From: Endomychus coccineus
Lineage: Eukaryota; Arthropoda; Insecta; Coleoptera; Endomychidae
DNA: 64,000 bases
Reading direction: 5' to 3'
NCBI GenBank assembly: GCA_958510875.1
Contig: OY294070.1
Span: 2,976,001-3,040,000, forward strand
Below are positions 23,515 to 34,716 of this stretch, piece by piece. A model generated the notes under the pieces. The model was not told the DNA's origin. It did no database searches and saw only the letters and a program-made list of their open reading frames with translations. Each line of letters opens with the position of its first letter. Positions within the stretch are counted from its first letter, which is position 1. Both the position numbers and the translations under genes were made by a program.

Positions 23515-24910
23515 TCAAGAGATTTATTTTCATAAATTATTACCAGATGAGGCTTATTTTTTTAAATGAAACCAATCCATTTATTTAACACGATTCTACC
23601 CCCTTAAATTCTAATAAAAATGGCCGAGAGAATATTTTAAAATTTTTTGATTGATTATTAAATTTATTCCTTAATTGTGTTTATTTATTTATATTATCAT
23701 GGAATTTAAAGCGAATATTCAAACGCATTATACACCAAGAGCTTTATTTTCATAAATTATTACCCAATGAGGCTTAGTTTTTTTTAAATAAAACCAATCC
23801 ATTTTTTGAATACATTCAATTTAATATGATTCAACCCCCTTAAATTCGATTAAAAATGGCCGAGAGAGTGTTTTAAAATTTTCTAATTGATTATTAAATT
23901 TATTCTTAAATTGTGTTCATTTATTTATATTATCATGGAATTTAAAGCGAATATTCAAACGCATTATACACCAAGAGATTTATTTTCATAAATTATTACC
24001 CGGTGAGGCTTATTTTTTTTTAAATAAAACCAATCCATTTTTTGAATAAATTCAATTTAATATAATTAAACCGCCTTAAATTCGAATAAAAATGGCCGAG
24101 AGAATGTTTTAAAATTTGTTGATTGATTATTAAATTTATTCCTAAATTGTGATTATTTATTTATATTATCATGGAATTTAAAGCGAATATTCAAACGCAT
24201 GATACACCAAGAGATTTATTTTCATAAATTATTACCCAGTGAGGCTTATTTTTTTTAAATAAAACCAATCCATTATTTGAATAAATTCAATTTAACACGA
24301 TTCAACCTCCTTAAATTCGAATAAAAATGGCCGAGAGAGTGTTTTAAAATTTTTTGATTGATTATTAAATTTATTCCTAAATTGTGATTATTTATTTATA
24401 TTATCATGGAATTTAAAGCGAATATTCAAACGCATTATACACCAAGAGATTTATTTTCATAAATTATTACCCGGTGAGGCTTATTTTTTTTTTAAATAAA
24501 ACCAATCCATTATTTGAATAAATTCAATTTAACACGATTCAACCTCCTTAAATTCGAATAAAAATGGCCGAGAGAGTGTTTTAAAATTTTTTGATTGACT
24601 ATTAAATTTATTCCTAAATTGTGTTTATTTATTTATATTATCATGGAATTTAAAGCGAATATTCAAACGCATTATACACCAAGAGATTTATTTTCATAAA
24701 TTATTACCCGGTGAGGCTTATTTTTTTTTAAATAAAACCAATCCATTATTTGAATAAATTCAATTTAACACGATTCAACCTCCTTAAATTCGAATAAAAA
24801 TAGCCGAGAGAATGTAAAATTTTTTGATTGATTATTAAATTTATTCCAAAATTATGTTTATTTATTCATATTATCATGGAATTTAAAGCGAATATTCAAG
24901 CGCATTACAC
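23515..24910. repeat. 236-bp tandem satellite, about 5.9 copies
   Basis: The phrase tacaccaagagatttatttt recurs at about 23731, 23967, 24203, 24438 and 24675 (spacings 236, 236, 235, 237), with a partial unit at each end. Each unit includes aaatggccgagaga and atcatggaatttaaagcgaa. Units are close in sequence. The array fills the space between the ALG11-side foldback and the INDY 3' end; the INDY stop lies about 160 bases beyond it. Confidence 0.9.
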
Positions 24911-25070
24911 CCTAAATTTCGCTTCAACTTTCATAAATATAAACTTATTTCCCTAAAGCAAAAATCGAAATATTCGAATATTCTCTGGCTCTTGTGTTAT
25001 TTTAATTTCGCAATAAATAAAATCGTTTTCGCCTAAATTCTCTAATTGCTCTCAACAAGAACTTGCGTAA

Positions 25071-28000
25071 TCAAACTGCCCATTCTGGGAAAGTTTCCAT
25101 ATCCCAAACTAGTGGCGCCAAAAATGGGAATATGGCGAACAACACTACTAAAGATATGATGGCTACGCCAGTACCGGCTTTAGCTATTTCAGACGTTGAC
25201 ATATTGCATGGGGCAGCTGCGATGGCATTTGGCGGTGTCGATACGGGTAAACAATAGGCAAAAGAACAACTGAGAGTGGCTGGCATCATGAGATACATTG
25301 GATGCACCTTCGCTACCTATACAAACAAACAAAAAATTCATAAATATCTGCCGAGGATTGAGATTCGAAAAAAAAAACAATTACATTTCTGGGACACCTA
25401 GAGATCACGTAAGCACAGAAATTGCATTAGCAAAATGGATCGACGGGAGGTCCTAGAGTCTAGTTTTGTTTGTATCGATAAAGAATGTCTAGTGTTGAAC
25501 TTATTATTAAGAGGAGGCATTGCATTTCCTTAATACTTAGGCCGAAGCCTTTCCACAGGGCCGGATCCCACCAGAAAGTGTTCACATTCTCCCCCAGGTG
25601 AACGATTCCTATAGAGGTTCATATAGAGCATTTTTTTGGTGTAGAAATGCAATTAAGAGTTTGCCCAAAACACAAACGCGGCACAACATTTCCAAATCAC
25701 ATTCTGAACCGAATGCAGAAAACCGCAAGTCAATCCGTCTGACTGCGCCAGTTTTGGAAATTGGAACGCTTTATTTCCTCCACTATCAATACGTTTAATA
25801 AACGCTGTAATTAATTAAATTTTATTTCAATCCGTGATGGTTATTAAAACAATGAAAAAATAGATATTTTGCGATTGAAATACCACTTGCAAAATTCCGT
25901 ATCAAACTAAGCTTTGTTATTTTGAAAAATTGAAAAAATTACATTCAATCTTTCATCAAAAATATAACCACCGTTTTCTTGCAATTATTTAGATTTTTAT
26001 TCCAGACTTCGACAATATAAACAATAGAAAATATTCTAACATAAACCAATGAAAGTAGAGATATAGCCATTCTCTAGAATTGTTCTGAAAAAAAAAGCTG
26101 CTAAACGCCTTTCGCCATCGAGCCTAAATGATTCATTCTACCCCCAGAAACATCCTGCAGTTATGAAAAAAATGAGGTACAATCTACTTACTATGGATAT
26201 TTCCGAAAGAACAGGCAACACCACATTGCAAATGGCAACGTTGCTGGAAAACTGCGTCAGAATACAGGACAGCACGCAAGCAACCAGCATGATCACGAAA
26301 CCGGGCAAGGTGGTAAAATTGCCCAGATAATGAGCAATCAGGGAACTCATACCGCTGGCCTTGGAACCTTCGGCCAAGGCGAAACCACCACCCAGAAGGA
26401 AAATCAAACCCCAAGGCAGCTTCTGTTGTACGGTTTTCCATGTTAGCAAAGGCTGCGATGGAGCCGTCGGCCTTTTTCTCTCGTCGCTACTGAATATGTA
26501 GATGAAATCTGGTTTGGCAGGTATTATGAAGAATAATAATACAACAATCATGGCAGCTGTGGCGTCTTGCACCTGAAATTATATGAAATTTGATACTTTA
26601 CTACCATCATCTGAAGAAATGTTCGAATCAATAGTTCACATTCGAGGAATAGGAATAATATAAATAAATAAATAAAGTACATTTTCAAAGCTTAAATAAT
26701 AGATAGAGAGAAAGCTATGTTACACTAACCTTATGATCTGTAATGAGTTCCGCCCATCCGACAATAAACTGCGGCTTCCTGAAGAACCACAAGAGAACAG
26801 ACAAGACGAAACAAGCCGCCACCGATGCCTCGTGAAACGACATCGGCCCCATTTCGTCCAATTTCTGGCAGATCAATTTCCTCGCCACCATAGCACCCTG
26901 ATGTCCCACCCTGATCTTCTTGGCGTCGGCCGAATTCGGCCTAAAAAGTCCCATGTACCAGAATTGCAACCATACTAAGGTCGAAAACATGATCAGCAGC
27001 ATCAGAGGAACGTTGACGATCATCCATTTGGCGAATTCGACGCCCGGAGACAGCGGAAACGCCGTTTCGTAGATACCTTTGAAGGTCAAATTGGTACCGC
27101 TACCCACCAAACAACCATTGCCTCCGATACTAGCCGCGTACGCGGTACCGATGAAATAGCACATGGTCGTTCTGGTGGGACGTTTCGGTTCGTTTTCGTT
27201 TCGCGATCTTTTGTCTTTGGAATTTTCGTCGATGCCCGGTAGTTCGTCTTCTTCGTACATGTTACCAATACCCTGCGCTTCTAATTCTTTTAGGGTCGCC
27301 TCTATTATCGGGATCATCATGGCCGTGGCAGCAGTGTTTGATATCCACATCGATACGAACATGGTTACCGTTATCAGTCCAACGTTCAATCGTCTTGGAC
27401 TGCACCCGACCTGAAACCGATTCAAATATACTATTTTAGTCCACTTAGAAAATTAATTTCCTCTTTATTCCTTTAATCTGAATTTGACTTGCTAAGTTTT
27501 AAAATTACTCAATTCCGTTGTTTCTTTTATTATAAATTAATATCATTAATCGTTTACTTCCCAAATCATCTTATGTTCTATAGGTTCTTGATTTAAAAAA
27601 AATCTTATATCAACCCAGGGCCGTAGAATCGCCAGTTCCATGAAGTTTGGCGTGACTAAGTGTTAAATATTTCTTGTCACGTTGGGTGCCAATTCATTAT
27701 GATGTATATTAAATTTCAAGTATTTTAATAGCCTCACGTTGGGAGCCATTATTCCACTGAACTTTCTATTAGCCCTCTACCATCTCAACCAACACCCATA
27801 CCTATGATTATAGTAACATGGGGATAGTAACATCGGTAAATGTACATGTGGATTTCCGAAAATATTAAAAATAATTTCACCGCCGCTACATCCCACCAAG
27901 ATGATGATGTTTTCAACTCACCCATTTGATAACGTGTAAGGCCACTCTCGTATGTAAGTTGCAATGTTCCACCGCTATGGCTATGATGAGGCCTCCAACG

Positions 28001-28298
28001 AACATCATGTTTGTGTCTTTGAGGTAACACAACGACGTTTTGTCCGCGTCCAACACTCCCATCAAAGGGAACAGCACCATGGGGATGAGAGATGTTACAG
28101 GCAACGGCAGAGCTTCCAGCACCCAGAATCCCGCCATCAGAAGGACTATGTAGAGACATCTTAAAGCTGGTATATTGTTGACCAGGAAGACGGGAAGAAG
28201 TATGAAGGGATAGATTAGGACGAATAAAGCCTTCCAGTAGATCCTTATGGCATAGATCACCATACGGAAGGCTTTCCCCATGCTCTCGAAAGTTTTCA
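25071..28298 (-). CDS. Indy: INDY-type SLC13 Na+/di- and tricarboxylate transporter
   Basis: Plasma-membrane carrier for citrate and succinate. Coding exons 27922-28298, 26730-27410, 26192-26572 and 25071-25316, all joined in phase, about 560 residues, the usual SLC13 length. Seen: multiple hydrophobic spans, [32 protein letters not shown] (first SNT sodium/substrate motif), a long charged loop rich in Lys/Arg/Asp, [26 protein letters not shown], the SLC13 signature [23 protein letters not shown] (second helical hairpin) and a terminal TFPEWAV. Stop TGA at 25071-25073. The first exon listed begins with two bases of a split codon, so one more upstream exon must exist; if it ends in A, a start codon is formed at the junction, otherwise M at residue 7 could serve. 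Confidence 0.93.
25500..25810. repeat. Half foldback repeat in INDY intron
   Basis: Contains ctgcgccagttttggaaatt and ggaacgctttatttcctcc, the reverse of the end seen at 56560-56600 and related to the 18290-19295 arms. Only one arm is present. It lies between the last two INDY exons. Confidence 0.55.
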
Positions 28299-28611
28299 CT
28301 GAAAAAAAAATGATTGTTATATACCATCAAGTTAAATTTTTTTGAACTATTGGCATTTTTAAATATTCAACATAACAAAGATAACTTAGTTTAATACAAC
28401 ATTTTAATAAACAGATTGGTTGGCAATTATAGGATTAAAATACCGAACTTTTTTTTATAAGTCAATATTTAAATACTTGAATCTCATCATGTGAATAAAC
28501 TTTCAAGGTTTTGTTTCAATATTGGAACATTATCATAACCATCTGATATATTCAAACAACTTTAAATCGTCTTATTATGATGAAAAGATGCTTGAAGCTA
28601 AATCATTTGCA

Positions 28612-28799
28612 TAGTTAGGGCCAAAAAAATGTTATGAATAAACGACTGATGCTGGTTAGTTTTTGATAACTGTGTGAATTTAAACTAATTTTAATTGATC
28701 TATACGGAACTATCAATTAAAATTAGTTTAAATTCACACAGTTATCAAAAACTAACCAGCATCAGTCGTTTATTCATAACATTTTTTTGGCCCTAACTA
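28612..28799. repeat. Perfect 88-bp inverted repeat with 12-base loop
   Basis: The arm 28612-28699 (tagttagggccaaaaaaatg... to ...ttttaattgat) is matched base for base by 28712-28799; the loop is ctatacggaact. It lies about 310 bases 5' of the first INDY coding exon found. No mismatch was found when I compared the arms. Confidence 0.9.
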
Positions 28800-28929
28800 C
28801 CAGGTTTGAAGCCCATTCGAAACCTGCTATGATAGACCCCGACGTTCTCATAAGCCACAATAGTTTAAATTCGGAATAATTTTGGAACAGAGCGTGTGAT
28901 TAAAATATTGTTTATTGATTTATGTGATT

Positions 28930-29140
28930 CTGAAAAAAATTAACTCCAAACGTGTAAACGGTACTCCACGATAGGTCGAATCTGTGCTTTGTAGATTATG
29001 AGGAGGCGCTGGGATGTAAAGTAGCTCTTGGCACGTTATAGAAAACCAAGTTTTTGTGAAACGGTTTTCGCAATGGACCTCACATGATCGTCCCAGGAAA
29101 GGGTGCTGTTGGTGGTGTTTATAAGAATAGTGAGTCATCA
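28930..29140 (-). pseudogene. Non-LTR reverse-transcriptase fragment (thumb region)
   Basis: Frameshifted minus-strand sequence corresponds to the better preserved copy at 38095-37643 (ILSWDD.VRSI...KLGF..RAKSYFTSQ). Jockey/CR1-type elements have this segment after the palm domain. Confidence 0.5.
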
Positions 29141-29159
29141 AGGGATTGATGGCAGAGTT

Positions 29160-29985
29160 AGAGAAAAATAGTGTTCCGACAAGATCGCTGTCGGTGGAGG
29201 TGTCCCACGGGGCTCTATATTGGGCCCACTACTTTTACGCATATATGCCAATGACCTATACAGGAAAATGAACTTGGAAGCACTTTTACAGTTTGCAGAT
29301 GATATCACTTGCATTTTGGTGGCGTCTACCTTTCCACACTTGATCAAATGCACAAGGACCAAGGAGTACTGCGAGTATAATCTACTTATTCTCAGTAGTC
29401 AGAAGACTGACCTTATGACCTTTTCATCAACTCTAGAAGCGAAATACTACTCGTTGTTTGTACCACTTGGTAGACAATCAATACATCAGGTTGATACACT
29501 TTTGAATCATGTATTAAGTGGATACAACACTGCACAAGAGATTGGTTAGCTAATTTGTGCTGTGAGGTATGTTAGACAAAATGTAAGTGTTACTAGCCAT
29601 GATATTCTCTATGCCTACACACAATCAATACTATGTTATGAAATCATTTTTTGGTTCTCAACAGAATATGCAAACTTTTTGTTGCTAAGAAAAGGATAAT
29701 TCGGACCATTATGGGTGTAAATAGTTGCACATATAGTAAGCCATACCTTATAATGTTGAATACAATGAGCTTACCCTGTGGTGGAAGGAATATTTCGTGC
29801 AGGCAGATCAACAGAGAGCGCTGCAACAAGGTGTCAGGTAGCAGGAAAAAAAATTTGTCAAGCAGACCTCCTGTTGATCTTTGGTTACAAAAGCATATTG
29901 TCGCTCGTTTACAATTCAATTCATTTAAGATTATATACAATATCCTAATTATCATTTATCATTTATCCTACAATAGGATAGGATA
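29160..29985 (+). pseudogene. Non-LTR reverse-transcriptase fragment with FADD box
   Basis: 29210-29330 reads GPLLLRIYANDLYRKMN and then LLQFADDITCI, the palm motifs C of a non-LTR RT. 29545-29740 continues in shifted frames with AVRYVRQNVSV and RIIRTIMGV, the thumb region. Multiple stops; dead copy. Confidence 0.65.
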
Positions 29986-30429
29986 GCATTGGGCAAAATA
30001 GACTATCAAATCAAGTGGTTTGCATCTTCAATATACCAATATTCACGTGTTGATTAATGTGATATTTGGGAACAGTTAGGTTGGACACCACTGGCCTCGT
30101 TCTAGTAACGATTCAACGATTTGTTGCAGTACAGATTCAACAACGAATTTAGAAAAAATATCATTGCGTATTACTTATTTAAGTAATTGCTCGGTCATAC
30201 CCAACTTGACAGGCTTGATTAATCGTTTCCGATTCGGATATGTTTGCTTTGATTTTTCAATTTCAGATTGTTGAACCTTGAAAAGCATTTATTCTATAAA
30301 TCAGTATCAATAAAACAAATTAATGAAGATTTTTCTCTCTATTAATAGCATTCCTCGTTCGTATCAATAAATTATATCGTAAACATTCTAATTGGCTTAA
30401 AACTTGCCATCTTACATAAAATATGTGCA

Positions 30430-30710
30430 AGATAGACATTAATCAATTAATAGTAGTAAGTCCATCGATATATTTTTGGCCGGTAACAGTTGAGAAAATA
30501 TGGAAATGGGGACATTGGTAAAGAGTAATTCGACGTCGAAGGTGCGAGCAAATCGTTTGGAGTATTTCAACGAAATGAAAGAAATTTAGGATAAAACTGT
30601 TCGACTTACCTACAAGAGGTTTGAGAATAGATGACAGATATCGAGAGAGTTTATAAGTAGGGGATCCGATAGTGCTGACAATTGGTATCAGGGGAACGGA
30701 GGGTATATAA
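30430..30710 (-). pseudogene. Penelope-like RT fragment, downstream half of a split copy
   Basis: The minus strand reads VPLIPIVSTIGSPTYKLSRY and LKPLVGKSNSFIL, characteristic of PLE reverse transcriptases, then after a frameshift FDVELLFTNVPI, the motif A aspartate region. The sequence that should precede it (KADEGNSNVVMN...) lies at 36149-36000; the intervening 5.3 kb is an inserted element. Confidence 0.75.
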
Positions 30711-30792
30711 TAATAATAATAATAATAATAAATTTTAATAATAATAATAATAATACAGATGAAGAGTATAGCTTCAATAAACCTCAAAAACT

Positions 30793-30825
30793 CACTAAGG
30801 CAAATTGCCTGTGCGTGAGTTGTTA
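30793..30825 (-). other. 3'-terminal stem-loop of the non-LTR element
   Basis: actcac...gtgagt encloses aggcaa/ttgcct on the plus strand, about 40 bases before the (TTA)n tail. Such a hairpin near the end of CR1/RTE-type RNAs is thought to be the RT recognition site. Confidence 0.45.
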
Positions 30826-30999
30826 AGATTTATTTAGTTTATCTAGGTATATGAATAAAATACATAAATGAGCAAATAAATAAATCTTCATATATGGATA
30901 GAGTAAGTATAATTTTAATGCATAAAGAAAACGTGTATGAATGGAAGGTGTATTGACAAATGTCATACAATACAAGATAAGAATGTAATAATTCATCAA

Positions 31000-32457
31000 T
31001 CACGAGCACTTAGTTTGCATATCTATTATTTTGATGAGTTCATTTCTCGGGTATTCTCTAATGAATTCATTCAATTTTTTCTTGAAGTGGCGTAGATTAT
31101 AGAGTTCTGTAAGATTGTTGGGTAGGATCTGATACATTCTCGGTGCTAAATAAGTAAAGTTGCGTTGGCCGATTGTTTTTGTTGAAAATGGAGTTTTGTA
31201 GCAAGTATTGTGTTTCCTCGTATTATATTGATGTGTGAGTGGTTGTAGATTTGATTTGTTTTTGAATTGATATACTACAATGGAACGATAAAATAATTGT
31301 TTTATGTCAAAGATCTGTGCTTCTATATAAAGATTATCGGACGGATAGGTATGAGGTTTTCTTAGGATTATTTTCAAGATTTTCTTTTGTATTATACTAA
31401 TTTTTTTTAGGTGTGTATTCATTGCTCCTCCCCACCCTATGATACCATAGTTCAATCGGGAACCTACTAATGCATGATAGACCATTTTGAGTTTGGTAGT
31501 GTCTAGAATGGTTCTCAGAAGTTTAAATTTATAGATTAAACATCTGAGATTTTTGCTGATGTTTTCTATATGTTTATCCCATCTCAAGTGTTTATCTATA
31601 GTTATTCCTAAATATTTGATATGATCGGTCCTTTTAATCACATAGTTATCGTCAATTTTCAAAGTTTCATAATTTGGTAAGTTCCTATTTATGCATGTGA
31701 ATGTGATATATTTAGTTTTTTCGAAATTAATTGTCAATAAATTATAATCCATCCAGTCTTTGATAGTTTTCATGTCGTTTTCGGCTAGTTCTCCGAGTTC
31801 TTTCCAGCTATCAGCTTGATATATAATGGCTGTATCGTCTGCGAAACTAATTATTATTCCACGGCTATTCAATTCAAGGAGATTATTTATATAAATAGTG
31901 AATAATATCGGCCCCAGTACGGTTCCTTGTGGAACACCAAACTTAACTTCAAAAGCGTCACTAATACAGTTTTTTATTTTGACGTATTGTTGCCTGTTAG
32001 ATATGTAACTTTCCATCAAATTAAGCACATTGCCTCTTAACCCAATATCCTCCAAGGCCTCTAATAATTGTAGGTGACTTACCGTATCAAAGGCCTTTGC
32101 TAAGTCTAAAAAAACGCACAGAGTTGGTTTACTCCTATCTAAAGCCTCATAAATGTTTGAAACGAGCAGAGAAATCGCATCTTCAGTGGATTTGTTTGGT
32201 TGAAATCCAAACTGTCTATTTGATATAATTTTTTTATCAATCACATATTTCTCCAACCTCTGCTTGATAATTTTTTCGAAAATCTTTGCTATATTTGATA
32301 TTATTGATACGGGTCTGTAGTTCACCATTTTAGTCTTATCTCCGTTTTTGAACAGGGGCTTTATTATGGTTTCTTTGAGGCTTTTGGGCCATTCTCCCAT
32401 TGAGATGGTTTTATTGATCAGGAAAGCAAGTGGTTCAGAGATGTAGCAAGAGATATA
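31000..32457 (-). pseudogene. Reverse transcriptase of the nested non-LTR element, RT to C-terminus
   Basis: About 485 codons free of stops. Boxes in order: NYRPVSIISNIAKIFEK, QFGFQPNKSTEDA, FLDLAKAFDTVSH (motif A Asp), GVPQGTVLGPILF, ISFADDTAI (FADD catalytic pair), HIKYLGITIDKHLRW, then the thumb with YHALVGSRLNYGIIGWGG. No RNase H domain follows; the ORF stops at 31000. The N-terminal 18 codons of the open frame belong to the transposon end at 32458, so the protein is separated from its endonuclease half. Confidence 0.85.
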
Positions 32458-34716
32458 CAGGGTGTCCCAATATTGCTGGGACACAGAGCTACCACGTATT
32501 CTAGAGGTCAAAATAAGTCGATTGAGCCCAATTTACCTGTATACCAAAATGTACCGTTTGTCCGTGAGAAGAGTTCAAAGTTTACTAAAAAAAATACATT
32601 TTTGTATGTTGTTCCGAAGTGCTTTATACAAATTTAATGAAATTTGGTAAATGTGTATTCTAGATGATTAGCTTACTTTTAGTAATCAAAAAAACCCAAA
32701 GAAAATTGTAGAGGGGTTGGAACCACCCTCACCCCTTGGCATTTTTTCCCCCATTTTTGTAGGGGTGGGAATACGGTTTTAAGACTTTTTTATCTGGAAG
32801 GCCTACTCATTATCTTCATTTTCTTACTCTTGTAAAAACTCCGTATTTTGCGTAGTTTTCAAGAAAAAAAATGTTTTCGCAAACACTGATAACCGATTTT
32901 CGGGTATAGGTTTAATAAAATTGTAATACAAAATTTAGTTGGCCGCGGACACAAAGACAAAACCAAATGTTATGATTTTGACAGGAAACATAGTTTATTG
33001 TTAACAGTAAATGTGTCAGTTATTTGTTCTCTTTTGCTTGTTTTTTTATTATTTCTTATTGTCATCACTGTTTTTGTTTAATTGTTATTGCTGTTGTTGC
33101 TGTTCCTTTGACGTCCCACAATTATGAATTTTCCTTTTAATGAACAGACCGACATGTTATTAGTTCTTGGATATTGTCAAGGTAACTGCCGCGAAAGTGT
33201 TCGCGTGTATCAAGAGAGGTATCCAAACCGGAGAATTCCAAACCATAAAACTTTTGCCCGAATCGAAAGACGTCTTCGAGAAACGGGGAGGTTGACCCCA
33301 GTAAGAGTTAACGCTGGAAGACCTCGACAAGCTCGAACACCTATTGCGGAAGAAGCTGTTCTTCAAATGATTGATAACAATCCTAATACCAGTACTAGAA
33401 GATTGCAACGAGAAGCTGGAATTCCAAAAAGCACTGTAAGTCGAATCATTAGAGATCAATTAATTCGGCCATTTCACATCCAGCCAGTGCAAGAATTGTT
33501 GCCACCTGACTACGAATTACGTTTAAGTTTTTTACAAACTATTCGGGAGCGCAGAGTAGTCGACAACGGATTCCATACTAAGATCTTGTTTACTGATGAG
33601 TCTTGTTTTACACGTCGCGGTATGACAAACCTACACAACGATCATGTTTATGCAGATGAAAATCCACATGCCATTAAAAGTAGACATTATCAACGTGAAT
33701 TTAAAATTAATGTCTGGGTCGGAATTATTGGCGAATTTATAGTCGGACCGTTACGATTACCTGATCGTCTGAATGGCGATAGTTACCTCCGTTTCCTTCA
33801 ACAAAATTTGCCAGAATTATTGGAAGACTTGCCTCTTAACTTGCGTAGAAATACGTTCTTCATGCATGATGGTGCACCACCTCATTTTGCACGTGCAGTA
33901 AGAGAATATCTTGGTGAACAATTTGGTGGCAGGTGGATAGGTAGGGGACAAGAAGCACCCATTCAATGGCCTCCGCGGTCTCCAGATTTAAACCCTTGTG
34001 ACTTCTTCATCTGGGGAGAATTAAAAAGACAAGTGTACGAGGTTCAAATAAATAACATCGAACAACTGTGGAATAGAATTCAAAATGCTGTAAATGCGCT
34101 ACGAGAAAATGACGATGTTTTAAGAAGAGTGCATTTCAATTTTTTACGTCGAATTGACCTCTGTATTAATGAAGGTGGAGGTCACATTGAACACTTGTTA
34201 TAAAAATTATTGTTTGTCTTGTGTAAATGTATTGTGTAATTTGTGTCTAATAATTTTATTAAACCTATACCCGAAAATCGGTTATCAGTGTTTGCGAAAA
34301 CATTTTTTTTCTTGAAAACTACGCAAAATACGGAGTTTTTACAAGAGTAAGAAAATGAAGATAATGAGTAGGCCTTCCAGATAAAAAAGTCTTAAAACCG
34401 TATTCCCACCCCTACAAAAATGGGGGAAAAAATGCCAAGGGGTGAGGGTGGTTCCAACCCCTCTACAATTTTCTTTGGGTTTTTTTGATTACTAAAAGTA
34501 AGCTAATCATCTAGAATACACATTTACCAAATTTCATTAAATTTGTATAAAGCACTTCGGAACAACATACAAAAATGTATTTTTTTTAGTAAACTTTGAA
34601 CTCTTCTCACGGACAAACGGTACATTTTGGTATACAGGTAAATTGGGCTCAATCGACTTATTTTGACCTCTAGAATACGTGGTAGCTCTGTGTCCCAGCA
34701 ATATTGGGACACCCTG
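32458..34716 (+). mobile_element. IS630-Tc1-mariner transposon, 2259 bp, apparently intact
   Basis: TA duplicates stand at 32456-32457 and 34717-34718. Inverted repeats begin CAGGGTGTCCCAATATTGCT and run 465 bases (32458-32922 and 34252-34716) with equal length; the 62-codon peptide encoded inside them is identical in both arms. One complete transposase gene (33124-34203) lies between. It sits in the non-LTR RT gene. Confidence 0.92.
33124..34203 (+). CDS. Transposase, IS630-Tc1-mariner superfamily (DD38D), intact
   Basis: Cuts and pastes the surrounding element. 359 residues with no break. Residues about 5-60 form a DUF4817-like helix-turn-helix (YCQGNCRESVRVYQERYP...FARIERRL); about 73-112 is a second HTH (TSTRRLQREAGIPKSTVSRI). 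Catalytic triad: D158 in LFTDES, D249 in MHDGAPPHFA and D288 in PPRSPDLNPCDFF, spacing 38 between the second and third. The start ATG follows an AT-rich leader just inside the left repeat. The near-identical long inverted repeats and intact ORF suggest a young copy. Spacing differs from mariner (34) and maT-type (37) enzymes. Confidence 0.93.
   Translation: MNFPFNEQTDMLLVLGYCQGNCRESVRVYQERYPNRRIPNHKTFARIERRLRETGRLTPVRVNAGRPRQARTPIAEEAVLQMIDNNPNTSTRRLQREAGIPKSTVSRIIRDQLIRPFHIQPVQELLPPDYELRLSFLQTIRERRVVDNGFHTKILFTDESCFTRRGMTNLHNDHVYADENPHAIKSRHYQREFKINVWVGIIGEFIVGPLRLPDRLNGDSYLRFLQQNLPELLEDLPLNLRRNTFFMHDGAPPHFARAVREYLGEQFGGRWIGRGQEAPIQWPPRSPDLNPCDFFIWGELKRQVYEVQINNIEQLWNRIQNAVNALRENDDVLRRVHFNFLRRIDLCINEGGGHIEHLL

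Noticed and set aside
27785..28330. 181-codon ORF overlapping the first INDY exon
   Set aside because: Runs over the INDY exon in another frame and through its splice sites; the INDY frame gives clear SLC13 motifs.
29644..29986. ORFs of 103 and 111 codons on opposite strands
   Set aside because: Part of a decayed RT segment; neither frame holds more than a short recognisable stretch.
30711..30752. (TAA)n as an independent microsatellite of interest
   Set aside because: Position at the 3' end of the non-LTR element shows it is that element's tail.
32462..32650. 62-codon ORF present twice (also inside the 34524-36149 ORF)
   Set aside because: It is simply the inverted repeat of the 32458-34716 transposon read in both copies; no start context or function.
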